Below, piece by piece: positions 33,164 to 42,426 of a DNA stretch of 64,000 nucleotides (position 1 is the first letter of the stretch; each line of letters starts with the position of its first letter). The notes below the pieces were generated by a model, which was given only the letters and a program-made list of their open reading frames with translations, was not told the DNA's origin and did not search any database. The DNA is from Cognataquiflexum aquatile (GTDB lineage Bacteria; Bacteroidota; Bacteroidia; Cytophagales; Cyclobacteriaceae): assembly GCF_003316845.1 (NCBI RefSeq), contig NZ_QMIK01000001.1:744001-808000 (forward strand), written 5' to 3'. Made by a program: the position numbers and the translations under genes.

Positions 33164-34093
33164 ATGCCAACCTCCCCACTCCACACTATCCTTGGGTCCA
33201 CCGGAAATATCGGAACCGCTCTTGCCAAAGACCTACTTCACTACACTGACAATATCCGCCTTGTCAGCCGAAATCCTTCTAAAATCAATCCCAAAGACCA
33301 ACCCATGAAAGCTGATCTTTTGAATTCTGAGGAGGTCGATGCTGCAATAGCCGGATCTGATACCGTCTATCTGGTAGTAGGAATTACTTACAAAACAAAA
33401 CTTTGGCAGGAACAGTGGCCGGTTATCATGAAGAATACCATTGTCGCCTGCAAAAAACATGGGGCCAAGCTGGTTTTCTTTGACAACATGTATTGCTACG
33501 ATCCCAATCATGTCGGAAATCTCACCGAAAACAGCCCGGTCAATCCCCAAAGTCAAAAAGGGAAAGTCCGTGCCAAAATCGCACAGATGGTTTTGGATGA
33601 AATCAAGAGTGGTAAACTCACAGCAATGATTGTCCGAGCAGCAGACTTTTATGGACCAGGAGCGAAATTGAGTTTTCTCAATGAATCAGTTATCAACCGA
33701 ATGAAAGCCGGAAAAACAGCACAATGGCTCTATGCAGGCGACAAGAAACATTCATTTACATATATCCTTGATGCAGCTTATGCCACGGCATTTCTAGCCC
33801 AACAGGAAAATGCTTGGAACCAGGTCTGGCATTTACCTACTTCAAAAGTTTATCCTACCGGACAGGAAACAGTTAAAATCCTGGCCAAGCATCTGGGTGT
33901 AGAACCCAAACTCCAGATTCTCGGACCCTTTATGCTCAATCTGGTATCTCTTTTCATCCCGGTTTTGAAAGAAGTCAAGGAGCTGAGGTATCAATTGGAT
34001 CAGGATTATTGCTTCGATTCTACCAAAATTGAAAAGGCTTATGGGTTGAAGGCAATCAGTATTGAGGAAGGATTGAAAAAATGTCTTGAATAA
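33164..34093 (+). CDS. NAD(P)-binding reductase/epimerase, NmrA-like
   Basis: A 309-residue Rossmann-fold protein of the extended SDR group. The nucleotide-binding loop is GSTGNIG at 9-15, matching the GxxGxxG pattern, and an arginine near 27-30 (VSRNPSK) suggests NADP preference. The catalytic YxxxK of classical SDRs is not clear, which fits the NmrA-like/atypical SDR branch. It may be an oxidoreductase or a redox sensor. It is divergent from the sigma/DGPF operon. A short remnant of a paralogue's first codons is found at 30931-30960, on the other side of that operon. Confidence 0.85.
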   Translation: MPTSPLHTILGSTGNIGTALAKDLLHYTDNIRLVSRNPSKINPKDQPMKADLLNSEEVDAAIAGSDTVYLVVGITYKTKLWQEQWPVIMKNTIVACKKHGAKLVFFDNMYCYDPNHVGNLTENSPVNPQSQKGKVRAKIAQMVLDEIKSGKLTAMIVRAADFYGPGAKLSFLNESVINRMKAGKTAQWLYAGDKKHSFTYILDAAYATAFLAQQENAWNQVWHLPTSKVYPTGQETVKILAKHLGVEPKLQILGPFMLNLVSLFIPVLKEVKELRYQLDQDYCFDSTKIEKAYGLKAISIEEGLKKCLE

Positions 34094-34290
34094 ATAATGG
34101 ATTTCTCTGACACTACCAGAGGGTTTCAAAATCCGTTCACCCTATTCGGAATGTTGGAAGTATTACTGCCGTGGAAAATATGCGCAAACCATCTTTAAAA
34201 CCGGATATAGGCCTGACGATAATTTGCAGTAATTCTACCAAAGCTATATATTGAATGATTCAACACGAAACAAATAATCAACCTAAAATC

Positions 34291-34752
34291 ATGGAAAAAA
34301 TAGAAAGAAGGTCCACCTTAAAAAAAATGATCGCATCCCTAGCAGGTATTGTGGGAATAGGAATGGTAGCAAAAGCTGAAACGGACAACACGCCAGAAAA
34401 AGAAGTATTCAATGTCGTTCAAGAACAAGATGTACCCTTGTTTTCAGGCTCAACCAAACTGGGAAATATGATTTTTGTGGCGGGAAAAGGAGCCCATTTT
34501 GAGGGGGATATCAAAGCACATACCGATCACGTTCTCAAAGAATTGGAAAAAGAATTGGTCAAAGCAGGTTCTTCCATGGAAAAAGTGTTGAAAGTAAATG
34601 TGTACCTCCATGACCTGAATGATTACAAGGGAATGAATGAGGTTTACAAAGGGCGATTTGGAAAAAAACCTCCCGTACGCACCACAGTAGCAACATATGC
34701 AGGAGTGCCCGGAGATTCTTTGGTGGAAATGGATTGTATTGCTTATATCTAA
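34291..34752 (+). CDS. Exported RidA family protein
   Basis: The frame starts at 34255, but the ATG at 34291 begins a signal-like segment MEKIERRSTLKKMIASLAGI with a twin-arginine pair. The mature part (about 125 residues) is a RidA/YjgF domain with the conserved arginine in PPVRTTVATYAG and the closing glutamate in VEMDCIAY; these are the residues that bind the imine substrate in RidA. RidA enzymes hydrolyse reactive enamines and imines made by PLP lyases. Cytoplasmic RidA has no signal; this one probably acts outside the cytoplasm. It converges with an exported amidohydrolase and lies near an exported PLP enzyme, which may supply the reactive product. Confidence 0.85.
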   Translation: MEKIERRSTLKKMIASLAGIVGIGMVAKAETDNTPEKEVFNVVQEQDVPLFSGSTKLGNMIFVAGKGAHFEGDIKAHTDHVLKELEKELVKAGSSMEKVLKVNVYLHDLNDYKGMNEVYKGRFGKKPPVRTTVATYAGVPGDSLVEMDCIAYI

Positions 34753-34765
34753 CCCATCCAACTGA

Positions 34766-36019
34766 TTATCTCAACACTACCGGTTCGCTTCGACCATTGA
34801 CACTGTAGACAATTACACCGTCTTTGATGGTCATTTCACATTCGAACCTTTTATCGGTTTCCAATTTGTAACCGTTTTTATCCCAAATTCCGAATTGGCC
34901 TTGTCTCACCTCTATCAAAGCCAAATCGGCTATTGCACCTTCTGAAAGGTGACCAAGTTCTTCTCTTTTGATTGTTTTGGCAGGATTCCAAGTACTGGCC
35001 TTGATGATGTGGGGGATTTCCATTCCCATGGCCATAAATGTACTCATGACATTGAGCATGTCTTTCATGGCCGCATTCATGCTCCCTTTGTGAAGGTCTG
35101 TACTGATGGTATTCGGAAAAAATCCCGCTTCCAAAGACGGAATTGCCTGCCTGAAATCAAAACTCGCACCACCATATCCCACATCGAAAATAATTCCTCT
35201 TTCCTGGGCTTCCCTGACAAATGGTTTGAATTTCCTGGTTTCATAGTCAACAACAGGCTCTCTGGCACCTCCCAATTCAGCAAAAACGTGCGTATAGATA
35301 TCTCCGGGACGCAGGTGGTCAAAAAACAATTCCCTCAATCTCAAAGGGGCAAAGGCCATAGATCCGCCAAAATCAATAATGACAGGCATATTGGCAATAT
35401 TCCCCGCTTCTACTGCCCTATCCACCGGAATCCAATCCCTTTTGGCATAGTGGGCCACCTTAAATCCGACAACGTGTTCTTTGTATTTCAGAGCAGCCTG
35501 CCCGGTGAGTTGGGCATTCATATCAGAAGTATCCTGTTCGTAAGCCCCACCGCGCATGCCTTCTCCAACAATGTTCAGGAATGCCAAAACCCTTGTTTTT
35601 GAATGGTCGATGATGTTTTCTTTGAATACATGGAAGTTTTTCCAACCAGGTCCACCACAATCCACAATAGTAGTTACTCCAACCCTAAAGGTAAAACTGT
35701 CAGGATCAACAGCCACGAGTCCATCACTTAGGTAACTATTGGGTCGGGTACCATAAAAAACATGGCCATGCATATCTATCAAACCGGGAACAACCAATAA
35801 ACCCTTCGCATCCACTATTTGGGAGGCACCTGTTGTATCTATATTTTTTGCGATTTTGGCTATCCTTCCATCGTGAATGGCCACATCCATCAATTCATCA
35901 ATGTTGTTCTTTGGATCAATTACATGACCTCCTTTGATCACCATTTGGTAATTTTGAGCAGACAGACTTATTGGACTAATGAATAAAAAACAGAGTAATA
36001 TGAATCCTATTTTCTTCAT
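34766..36019 (-). CDS. Exported amidohydrolase/deacetylase family metallohydrolase
   Basis: A 417-residue enzyme with a signal peptide (MKKIGFILLCFLFISPISLSAQ). The metal-binding HxH is in IDMHGHVF at about 79-86. Further ligands are the lysine in VVGFKVAHY (probably carboxylated) near 184, histidines in FDHL and YTHVF, and the STDLHKG aspartate near 305. It matches the amidohydrolase group that includes the EF0837-type deacetylases, often next to SelA-like PLP enzymes, as here (18-bp gap to the gene starting at 37258). The substrate is unknown; an N-acylated amino acid or amino sugar derivative is a reasonable guess. It is exported, unlike many cytoplasmic relatives. Confidence 0.87.
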   Translation of the reverse strand: MKKIGFILLCFLFISPISLSAQNYQMVIKGGHVIDPKNNIDELMDVAIHDGRIAKIAKNIDTTGASQIVDAKGLLVVPGLIDMHGHVFYGTRPNSYLSDGLVAVDPDSFTFRVGVTTIVDCGGPGWKNFHVFKENIIDHSKTRVLAFLNIVGEGMRGGAYEQDTSDMNAQLTGQAALKYKEHVVGFKVAHYAKRDWIPVDRAVEAGNIANMPVIIDFGGSMAFAPLRLRELFFDHLRPGDIYTHVFAELGGAREPVVDYETRKFKPFVREAQERGIIFDVGYGGASFDFRQAIPSLEAGFFPNTISTDLHKGSMNAAMKDMLNVMSTFMAMGMEIPHIIKASTWNPAKTIKREELGHLSEGAIADLALIEVRQGQFGIWDKNGYKLETDKRFECEMTIKDGVIVYSVNGRSEPVVLR

Positions 36020-36037
36020 CTCTTTGGAATGATTAGG

Positions 36038-37258
36038 TTAAACTTTGGCTCTACTCAATTCTTCCTGAATTCTTTTGGCTACAATCTTTTCTTCGTTCGG
36101 CCTTAGCATCCAAACAGTACAACTGATTTCATGATCTCCAAATCCAATAACCTCAATGGATGGATTTCCCTTCCTGAGTTTTTCCTGCATTTGGGTGCGG
36201 TTGAGATTTATCACAGCAGGTTCCCAGGAAATTTTTAGAAAAGGTGTATGATTGGCAATTGGAGGAACGGAAACAGAAGTAGTCACACCATTGACTTTCT
36301 TAGCCATTTCTTCAATGTAGCCTATTTTTTCTTCCCAAGATTTCCACTCTTTTACATGGTCTTTTTTTACATACAGTTCCAAGGCCACATACATCCCAAG
36401 GATTTCCTCCTTATTGACCTTCATTCCTCTCCCGATGGTATTGCCTCGGGGCGGTGCACTCAGTCTTGCTGCTTCAATGATGTGTTTTCTACCCATCAGG
36501 ATGCCGGCACTTTGCGGCCCTTTCATGGCTTTTCCCCCTGATATACATACCAGATCAAATCCCATATCATTGAATTTCCATAGGTTTTCAACCGGCGGCA
36601 CATCAGCTGCTATGTCAATCATGGTAGGAATGTTGTGTTTTTTTCCCAATGCCACCCACTCTTCATGTTGGATTTTTCCATCAGGAGCCTGATAATTCAA
36701 AAACCATAACATGGCAGTTTGGTCATTGATCGCTTTTTCCAGATCAGCAGCTGTTTCCACTTCTACCAATTTCACCCCAGTATTGGTCAGGGAATGAACA
36801 TAAGCCACGTTGTGGCTTTTTTGGACAATCACCTCAGATTTCATTCCTTTCAGGTTTGGAATCTGTGCAATCTTTTCCTTGTCTGTTCCGGTCAGTACTC
36901 CGGCAAGCCCCAGCACCATAGCTGACCAACAACCTGAAGTTACCGTTGCTGCTTCTGCACGGCAGATTTCAGCAATTTTTTCTCCCACTTTGTCCTGAAC
37001 TTCATCCAACATGATAAATTCCTTGGAAGAAGCTTCAATTGTTTCCATCACTTCTTCAGGCATCAGAGAGGCCGTCATGGCTGTATAGGTTCCGGCCGCA
37101 TTGATAAATGTTCTCAAGCCCAATTCCTTGATCAGGTCCCTTTTTGGAACTGATGGGGAATCGGCAAATACTGATTGGACAGGAATGCTGCTTCCCACAA
37201 TTGTTCCCACCAACGGAAGTGCAGAAAGTCTTTTCAGTAATGTTCTTCTGTTGATCAT
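36038..37258 (-). CDS. Exported SelA-like PLP-dependent enzyme
   Basis: The frame opens at 37363, but the ATG at 37258 begins a Tat-like signal MINRRTLLKRLSALPLVG, so the enzyme is likely exported in folded, cofactor-loaded form. The mature protein of about 370 residues is a fold type I PLP enzyme of the SelA/D-glucosaminate-6-phosphate ammonia-lyase group. The cofactor lysine is in ISGGKAMKGPQSAG near residue 240, and the aspartate that holds the PLP ring nitrogen is in TMIDIAADVPP near 212. It is transcribed ahead of the amidohydrolase (18-bp gap). Together with the nearby exported RidA it suggests a periplasmic pathway making an imine intermediate. Substrate unknown. Confidence 0.86.
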   Translation of the reverse strand: MINRRTLLKRLSALPLVGTIVGSSIPVQSVFADSPSVPKRDLIKELGLRTFINAAGTYTAMTASLMPEEVMETIEASSKEFIMLDEVQDKVGEKIAEICRAEAATVTSGCWSAMVLGLAGVLTGTDKEKIAQIPNLKGMKSEVIVQKSHNVAYVHSLTNTGVKLVEVETAADLEKAINDQTAMLWFLNYQAPDGKIQHEEWVALGKKHNIPTMIDIAADVPPVENLWKFNDMGFDLVCISGGKAMKGPQSAGILMGRKHIIEAARLSAPPRGNTIGRGMKVNKEEILGMYVALELYVKKDHVKEWKSWEEKIGYIEEMAKKVNGVTTSVSVPPIANHTPFLKISWEPAVINLNRTQMQEKLRKGNPSIEVIGFGDHEISCTVWMLRPNEEKIVAKRIQEELSRAKV

Positions 37259-37620
37259 ATCATTTTTTGTTCGGTTGTCAAAATCAATCAAAGAGGTAAT
37301 TGAGAGCTGAATTATATTATCTAAATCTAATTTTTTAAAAAACGTACCGCAAACCTTTGCCATTACTATCCATCCATTTATACAATAAATAATTATTCAG
37401 CTTAATTTTTATTCTGCTATATTTTATAAAAACAAAATAATTAATGATTCTGTAAGTATGTTCGCAATGATGCAGGTAAAATGATAATTCAATATAATCC
37501 TTGGCAAGAGACTGAAAGGCCCGGTGCATCGGTCTTCCGACTTCGGTCTTCCGTCCTGTTTGTAATAGATATTGGTTTATTGTCCAAAAAGCGGATAAAC
37601 ATATAATTCCACCCATGATT
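37259..37620. other. Gap upstream of the PLP enzyme gene
   Basis: AT-rich region (37380-37440 is mostly A and T) that should hold the PLP gene promoter. It contains short direct repeats (tcggtcttccgacttcggtc) at 37529-37556, after the stop of the CBM9-like gene. The minus-strand frame 37335-37643 overlaps the real genes and lacks any recognisable feature. Confidence 0.5.
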
Positions 37621-38397
37621 TTACTTAAAAACCAAAGTCCCAAAAAACTGCGGAAGGTGAAAGTCCGGTATTGAATTATTCACCTTTGACCAAGTCAAAT
37701 AATGTGGATTGCTGGTTGTACTTGCCGTTTTATAAAAATTAGCATTCCATTTTACCCCTGGTTTGGGATGGGTGATGGCTGCATATTTTTCAAGAATTTT
37801 TAGGGGTAATTTGAATTCAATGGTCCAGACAGTATCTTCTTCAATTTCAGGAAATACCTTTTTTGGCAAAGAATGGGCAATTTCAACTTTGCTTATTTCT
37901 CTTTCCTTGAGGAAAAGGTATTCCTTCCTCGGAACTGTGACAAATTGCAGCAAGGGCACTCCACCGCAATTGATCTCTAGGTTGAAGTAAAAAAGCGGGT
38001 TGGAATTGTCTGGAGAAAAAAAGAATTCCACACAGGAATCTCCGGAAACATGTCCATTGGTCTCCTGAATCAAACACTGTACATACCGATCTTGTACCTG
38101 AAAAATCCCATATATATTTTTCTCATCATACAAAAGCTTAGCAAATGTGGTTGGAAGGAATTTGGGCTTGTCTCCCATATAATTTGTTATTTCTAGAGCA
38201 GGCACATTTTTCCAAACTTCCTTTTCCCAATCTCCGTCAATCTTAATTTTACCCTTAAGACGGTTGACGTGATAAACCGATTCTTCCATATTTCTCTTCA
38301 TGTTATTTGATTCCTTTATTTGCTGGGCATTAGTGGTGATAGCAATCAAGCTTATGCAAATCGCAAAAATCAGATCAATCCTTATTTTACCCGTCAT
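37621..38397 (-). CDS. Secreted carbohydrate-binding family 9-like protein
   Basis: A 258-residue protein with a signal peptide (IFAICISLIAITTNAQ) and a domain of the CBM9/DOMON-like fold. Supporting blocks are the opening KGKIKIDGDWEKEVW near 48-62, DRYVQ near 102, CVEFFFSPD near 122-130 and a closing WNANFYK near 220. Such domains bind sugars or, in related DOMON proteins, haem or cofactors. It starts 1 bp after the quinoprotein-cytochrome gene on the same strand, so the two are probably translated together. It may deliver or hold the substrate for that dehydrogenase. No catalytic domain is visible. Confidence 0.82.
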   Translation of the reverse strand: MTGKIRIDLIFAICISLIAITTNAQQIKESNNMKRNMEESVYHVNRLKGKIKIDGDWEKEVWKNVPALEITNYMGDKPKFLPTTFAKLLYDEKNIYGIFQVQDRYVQCLIQETNGHVSGDSCVEFFFSPDNSNPLFYFNLEINCGGVPLLQFVTVPRKEYLFLKEREISKVEIAHSLPKKVFPEIEEDTVWTIEFKLPLKILEKYAAITHPKPGVKWNANFYKTASTTSNPHYLTWSKVNNSIPDFHLPQFFGTLVFK

Positions 38398-38398
38398 T

Positions 38399-40162
38399 TC
38401 ATTGGTTTTCTAGCTGTTTCCTCACATTACCAACTTCAATGGCTGAAATACTCGGTGAATCATTTCCGAAGTTTCTCCTGATATAGGTCAATACTGAGGA
38501 AATTTCAGCATCAGAAAGAAATGAATGCGAAGGCATGACGCCATTGTAGGCAACACCATTGACAGTTATGGCACCTTCAAGACCTTTTAAAATCAATTCA
38601 ATTAAAGGTTGATTTTTTCCATTCACTACACGGGAATTTTTGATTGGTGGAAACCTGCTTCCGTCACCCTCTCCGTCTCTTTGATGGCAGGTCCCGCAAT
38701 GCAGGTTATAGACCTGAGATCCTGTTTCTATCATTCCGGTTTCCAAATTGTCCAATTCCCTATCAGGATCTTTAATATTCGTTCTTTGGTTTTTCCGCTG
38801 TTCAAGTTTGGCTAATGAAGCTTCACCAAAGTCTGATTTCTTTCCTTTGTACATGATTCGCCAGATTTTACCTTTTACACTTTCCGAAATATAAAGTGAC
38901 CCATCCGGCCCCATGGCGATTCCCATTGGACGTGCCAAAGCATCACCGGTATTCACGATGGTGTCCATTCCGGCAAATCCATCTGCGAAAACTTCCCAAG
39001 GACCTGAGGGAATTCCCTTTTCAAAAGGGACAAATGCCACAAAATAACCTCCCTGAGGATAAGGTCCCCGGATAGTAGATCCATGAAATGCGACAAAAGC
39101 GCCATTTTTATACCTTTCAGGAAATTGATCGCCTTTATAAAAGTGAAGGTCATTTGGTGCAAAATGCCCTGGAAAGCCCATCAAAGGTTGGGCAACTAAA
39201 TGGGAATCACCTTGCAATAAACCATCTCCTCCATATTCAGGATTCAGTTTCTTCTTTCCTTCTATATGATCAAAGTAATAATATGGCCAACCTCCATCAG
39301 TACCTTCTTCAACCCTAAAAAACTCTTCTGAAGGTAAAACAGCACTTTCCCATGGACCAAAAAGATCAGGCCATGACTTGGTAAAATCATCCCTTCCATG
39401 TTGGACTACGTACAATTCATTCTCCTCCTGATTCCAATCCATGGCTACGACAGACCGGATACCTGTGGCATACCTTTTTCCGTCTTTTTGGGTTTGGTTT
39501 AATTTGTTGGCATCAAATTGCCAGATGCCGCCATGCCATTCAAGCTGAGGACATGGATACATTCCCGGACTTCCGGGTTTCCTGTTGAATTCCTGACAAA
39601 CGTCCCCCGGCGAACCAAATGCTACATACATATGACCATCATTGTCAAAAGCAATAGGTTTGGCGATATGTTCATAGCCATATTTTGCATTTTTGTAATC
39701 ATCAACCAAAATCAGTTCAGGTTCTCCAGTTGGCAATAAACCATCTGGATCCATTTTGTATCTATAAACCTCACCAGCGGTGCTGAAATACAAGTAACCG
39801 TTATGTATGCGCATTCCTGTACCATAGTTTCCCTTATCAGGATAGTCTCCAAAGTATTCCACAATATCAGCTTTGCCATCCTGATTGGTATCCCTTATTC
39901 CTACTATACCTCTTCCAGCTTTATCAGGTGCGCGAAGTTTGACGTAAATATCCCCCAATTCACTGACGGCCAAATGTCTGGCCCTTCCTATACTGTCAAC
40001 CACCACCAACGCTTCAAAATCATCAGGTAAAAAAAGTCCACCATTGTCATCGTCTCCTAATGGAAGTTTAACTTTTGGTTCGCAGGAAAAAAACATCCAT
40101 AACCCTACACAGAAAAAGAATGTCTTGACGGCAGAAGTCATTGGGTGCATCTCAATTCTCAT
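38399..40162 (-). CDS. Quinoprotein sugar-dehydrogenase-like protein with C-terminal cytochrome c
   Basis: A 587-residue lipoprotein (signal ending MFFSCE) made of an N-terminal glucose/sorbosone-dehydrogenase-like beta-propeller (about 40-470) and a C-terminal cytochrome c domain (about 475-585). The haem site is CGTCH near 488-492, and the likely axial methionine is in NGVMPSHS near 545. Propeller blocks include GTGMRIHNGYLYFS, HIAKPIAFDNDGHMYVAFGSPGD and ARPMGIAMGPDGSLYISE. The enzyme would oxidise a sugar-like substrate with PQQ and pass electrons to its own haem. No PQQ synthesis genes are in the window. It is followed after 1 bp by the CBM9-like gene. Confidence 0.87.
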   Translation of the reverse strand: MRIEMHPMTSAVKTFFFCVGLWMFFSCEPKVKLPLGDDDNGGLFLPDDFEALVVVDSIGRARHLAVSELGDIYVKLRAPDKAGRGIVGIRDTNQDGKADIVEYFGDYPDKGNYGTGMRIHNGYLYFSTAGEVYRYKMDPDGLLPTGEPELILVDDYKNAKYGYEHIAKPIAFDNDGHMYVAFGSPGDVCQEFNRKPGSPGMYPCPQLEWHGGIWQFDANKLNQTQKDGKRYATGIRSVVAMDWNQEENELYVVQHGRDDFTKSWPDLFGPWESAVLPSEEFFRVEEGTDGGWPYYYFDHIEGKKKLNPEYGGDGLLQGDSHLVAQPLMGFPGHFAPNDLHFYKGDQFPERYKNGAFVAFHGSTIRGPYPQGGYFVAFVPFEKGIPSGPWEVFADGFAGMDTIVNTGDALARPMGIAMGPDGSLYISESVKGKIWRIMYKGKKSDFGEASLAKLEQRKNQRTNIKDPDRELDNLETGMIETGSQVYNLHCGTCHQRDGEGDGSRFPPIKNSRVVNGKNQPLIELILKGLEGAITVNGVAYNGVMPSHSFLSDAEISSVLTYIRRNFGNDSPSISAIEVGNVRKQLENQ

Positions 40163-40599
40163 AAAATCGCTCCAGTGTTTGGAATTATTTAAATTTTGGT
40201 AAACAAAACTATCTTTTGTAAAAAGGCGCTTTTCTGAAATATAATATATTTATAAAAATAGATTGAGCCATTTATCAAAAACAAAGAACCAGCAAACAGA
40301 TTTTCAATATTGACTTCTCCTGACCCTCCGAAAAGTATGAAGGATGATAGCCTTTGATCTTGAGGAAGGAATTAAGAAATCAAACAGTTCAAAAGGCAAA
40401 TTGAAATGAGAAGGTGATTTGGATAGTTTGAGGCAGGAAAAGTAAAAGGTAAAAAAAATCCGAAAACCATTGAATGATTTCCGGATTTTCTGATTTCAAT
40501 ATTATACTTTTTGGGTATGTTCGATTTCTTGCTGCTAACCAAATATAACTCGGAGTGAGGTTCAATAGCCGCAACTATGGACTGTGGTCTGTGGACCGA
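40163..40599. other. Gap between GH20 and quinoprotein genes
   Basis: I see no gene here. At 40454-40491 there is an imperfect hairpin (aaaatccgaaaa ... ccggatttt) that could weakly end GH20 transcripts. At 40574-40597 the words actatggactgtggtctgtg precede the GH20 stop and match repeats at 22041-22066 and 44045-44066. Confidence 0.5.
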
Positions 40600-42216
40600 T
40601 CACTTTTTCTCCTCCCAAACCAACTTTGGCGACTTGTAATAATTCAATCCCATGGCATCCCAACGAGCTGTATGTTTTTTCAATCTTTCTGAAAATGAAT
40701 CCCAGTTTCTCAAGTCTTTTTTGGTCCAGGCAACTTCAGCGATTGCCGCCAATCTTGGAAACAACATGAATTCAATCTCTTCTCTGTTGGTGATGGTTTC
40801 TGACCAAAGTGGCGCTTCCACACCAAGGATATTTTCTCTTTTGACGGCTGAATCCAATTCTGTCGGATCCCAATTGTAGGCATCGTCCAATTCGATGTAT
40901 GCTGCCCAATGCAATCCAAGCTGTGTTGTCGAATCATACTGCATATCGAGATAAGTCCTTGTGGCTGGTGAAATCAAGACCTGATTTCCTTGATTGATAG
41001 CCAAAACAGCATTTTCAGCCTTTGCCCAATATTGTGCCACAGCTCCGGGTTCAAGTTTTGCATGTGCTATTTCATCCCAACCCAATGATTTTTTGCCGTA
41101 TTTGGTTACGATGGCCTGCGCTTTTTCCATAAAAGGAATATAATCCTCCAGTTCTGTTACAAGGGATTCATCTCCGCCAATATGGATGTATGGGCCTGGG
41201 GTCATTTCAACCAATTCACGGATGACATCGTCCACAAACTGATATGTGATGTCTTTGTCCGTATCCAAAGTACTGAAGCCAACTTCGATGCCGGTATAGA
41301 GTGGTGTAGCCATTCCATCTACTCCCAACTCGGTACGGTCAAAAGGAACCGCTCCTTTTTCAGGTACTGTAATTCCTGGATTCAATTGTCCATAAGCAGC
41401 CAAAGCAGAATTGGTGTGGCCAGGCATGTCGATTTCAGGCACTACGGTAATGAATTTTGATTGGGCATAAGCGACGATGTCTTTGTATTGCTCTTGGGTG
41501 TAAAAACCTCCTTCTCCCCCGCCGACTTCGGTTTTACTTCCGATCTCGGTCAGCAATGGCCAGGATTTGATTTCGATTCTCCAACCCTGATCGTCCGAAA
41601 GGTGCAAATGGAGAAAATTGATTTTGTATTTTGAAACCAGGTCAATCACATGCTTGACATCTTCCACAGAAAAGAAATGTCTTGCCACATCAAGCATAAA
41701 TCCTCTGTATGCATATTCGGGTTTATCCTGGATTTGTCCGGCACCGATTTTGATTTTTTCTGTAGCCAAATCTTTTCCCTCCAAAGATGCAGGCATGAGT
41801 TGTCTCAAGGTCTGAAGGCCGTTGAAAAGCCCTTCTCCATTGGAAGCGGTGATTTTGATGCTATTTTCATCGATAGAGATGGCATATTCTCCGGGTGATT
41901 TTTGGGAAGCTGATTCAATTTCAAAAACAATTACGTTGGACTCACCGGATTCGGCTTTTTGTAAATCAAAGCCTGTGGAAGGCTTGATCAGACTTTGGAA
42001 AATTTCAATGACAGGATTGATTTCTGAAGCATTTCCTAAGCCAACCAATTTGGTTTCATTTGTTAATGTAAATGAACCCCCTGCTTCAATTACTGAAAGT
42101 GGCTTTGGAATAATGTTGTTTTCACTCAGCGGAGTGGCTTTGTCTGCACAAGAGATGATTCCCAATCCAAAAATGGTGAGGAGGATCAGGTTAGAGATGA
42201 TTTTAGTGATTTTCAT
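40600..42216 (-). CDS. Beta-N-acetylhexosaminidase, GH20 family, lipoprotein
   Basis: A 538-residue lipoprotein (signal LILLTIFGLGIISCAD, lipidated cysteine near residue 23) of glycoside hydrolase family 20. It has an N-terminal GH20b alpha/beta domain (about 30-160) and the catalytic TIM barrel (about 165-510). The catalytic Asp-Glu pair is in HIGGDES near residue 347. Barrel blocks include YRGFMLDVARHFF near 170, HLSDDQGWR near 203, and VVPEIDMPGHT. It removes terminal GlcNAc/GalNAc residues, for example from chitin fragments or glycans, in the periplasm or at the surface. It is divergent from an exported Gfo/Idh oxidoreductase with 210 bp between them. Confidence 0.95.
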   Translation of the reverse strand: MKITKIISNLILLTIFGLGIISCADKATPLSENNIIPKPLSVIEAGGSFTLTNETKLVGLGNASEINPVIEIFQSLIKPSTGFDLQKAESGESNVIVFEIESASQKSPGEYAISIDENSIKITASNGEGLFNGLQTLRQLMPASLEGKDLATEKIKIGAGQIQDKPEYAYRGFMLDVARHFFSVEDVKHVIDLVSKYKINFLHLHLSDDQGWRIEIKSWPLLTEIGSKTEVGGGEGGFYTQEQYKDIVAYAQSKFITVVPEIDMPGHTNSALAAYGQLNPGITVPEKGAVPFDRTELGVDGMATPLYTGIEVGFSTLDTDKDITYQFVDDVIRELVEMTPGPYIHIGGDESLVTELEDYIPFMEKAQAIVTKYGKKSLGWDEIAHAKLEPGAVAQYWAKAENAVLAINQGNQVLISPATRTYLDMQYDSTTQLGLHWAAYIELDDAYNWDPTELDSAVKRENILGVEAPLWSETITNREEIEFMLFPRLAAIAEVAWTKKDLRNWDSFSERLKKHTARWDAMGLNYYKSPKLVWEEKK

Positions 42217-42426
42217 AGAATAAGGTAGCTTTTTGGGTTTTCAACCAAGCAAACTTAATTAAATTTTTTATTTAAGATTTTACCATTTAGCAAATTCTTT
42301 CGTTTCTCCATTTATCAACTCATTTATCCTTTTTTCCAAAATCAAAAAAATATTCTCATTGCAAACCTCATTTTTAATAAATTGAAGGAAAAAAACCGAT
42401 ATCTGACCAATTAAACCATAAACCGC

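Noticed and set aside
37259-37363. Longer N-terminus of the PLP enzyme from the ATG at 37363
   Set aside because: It would bury the twin-arginine export signal 35 residues inside the protein; the ATG at 37258 gives a normal signal position.
37335-37643. Minus-strand frame of 102 aa between the PLP enzyme and CBM9-like genes
   Set aside because: It overlaps the CBM9 gene end and translates AT-rich and simple-repeat sequence; it has no signal or domain.
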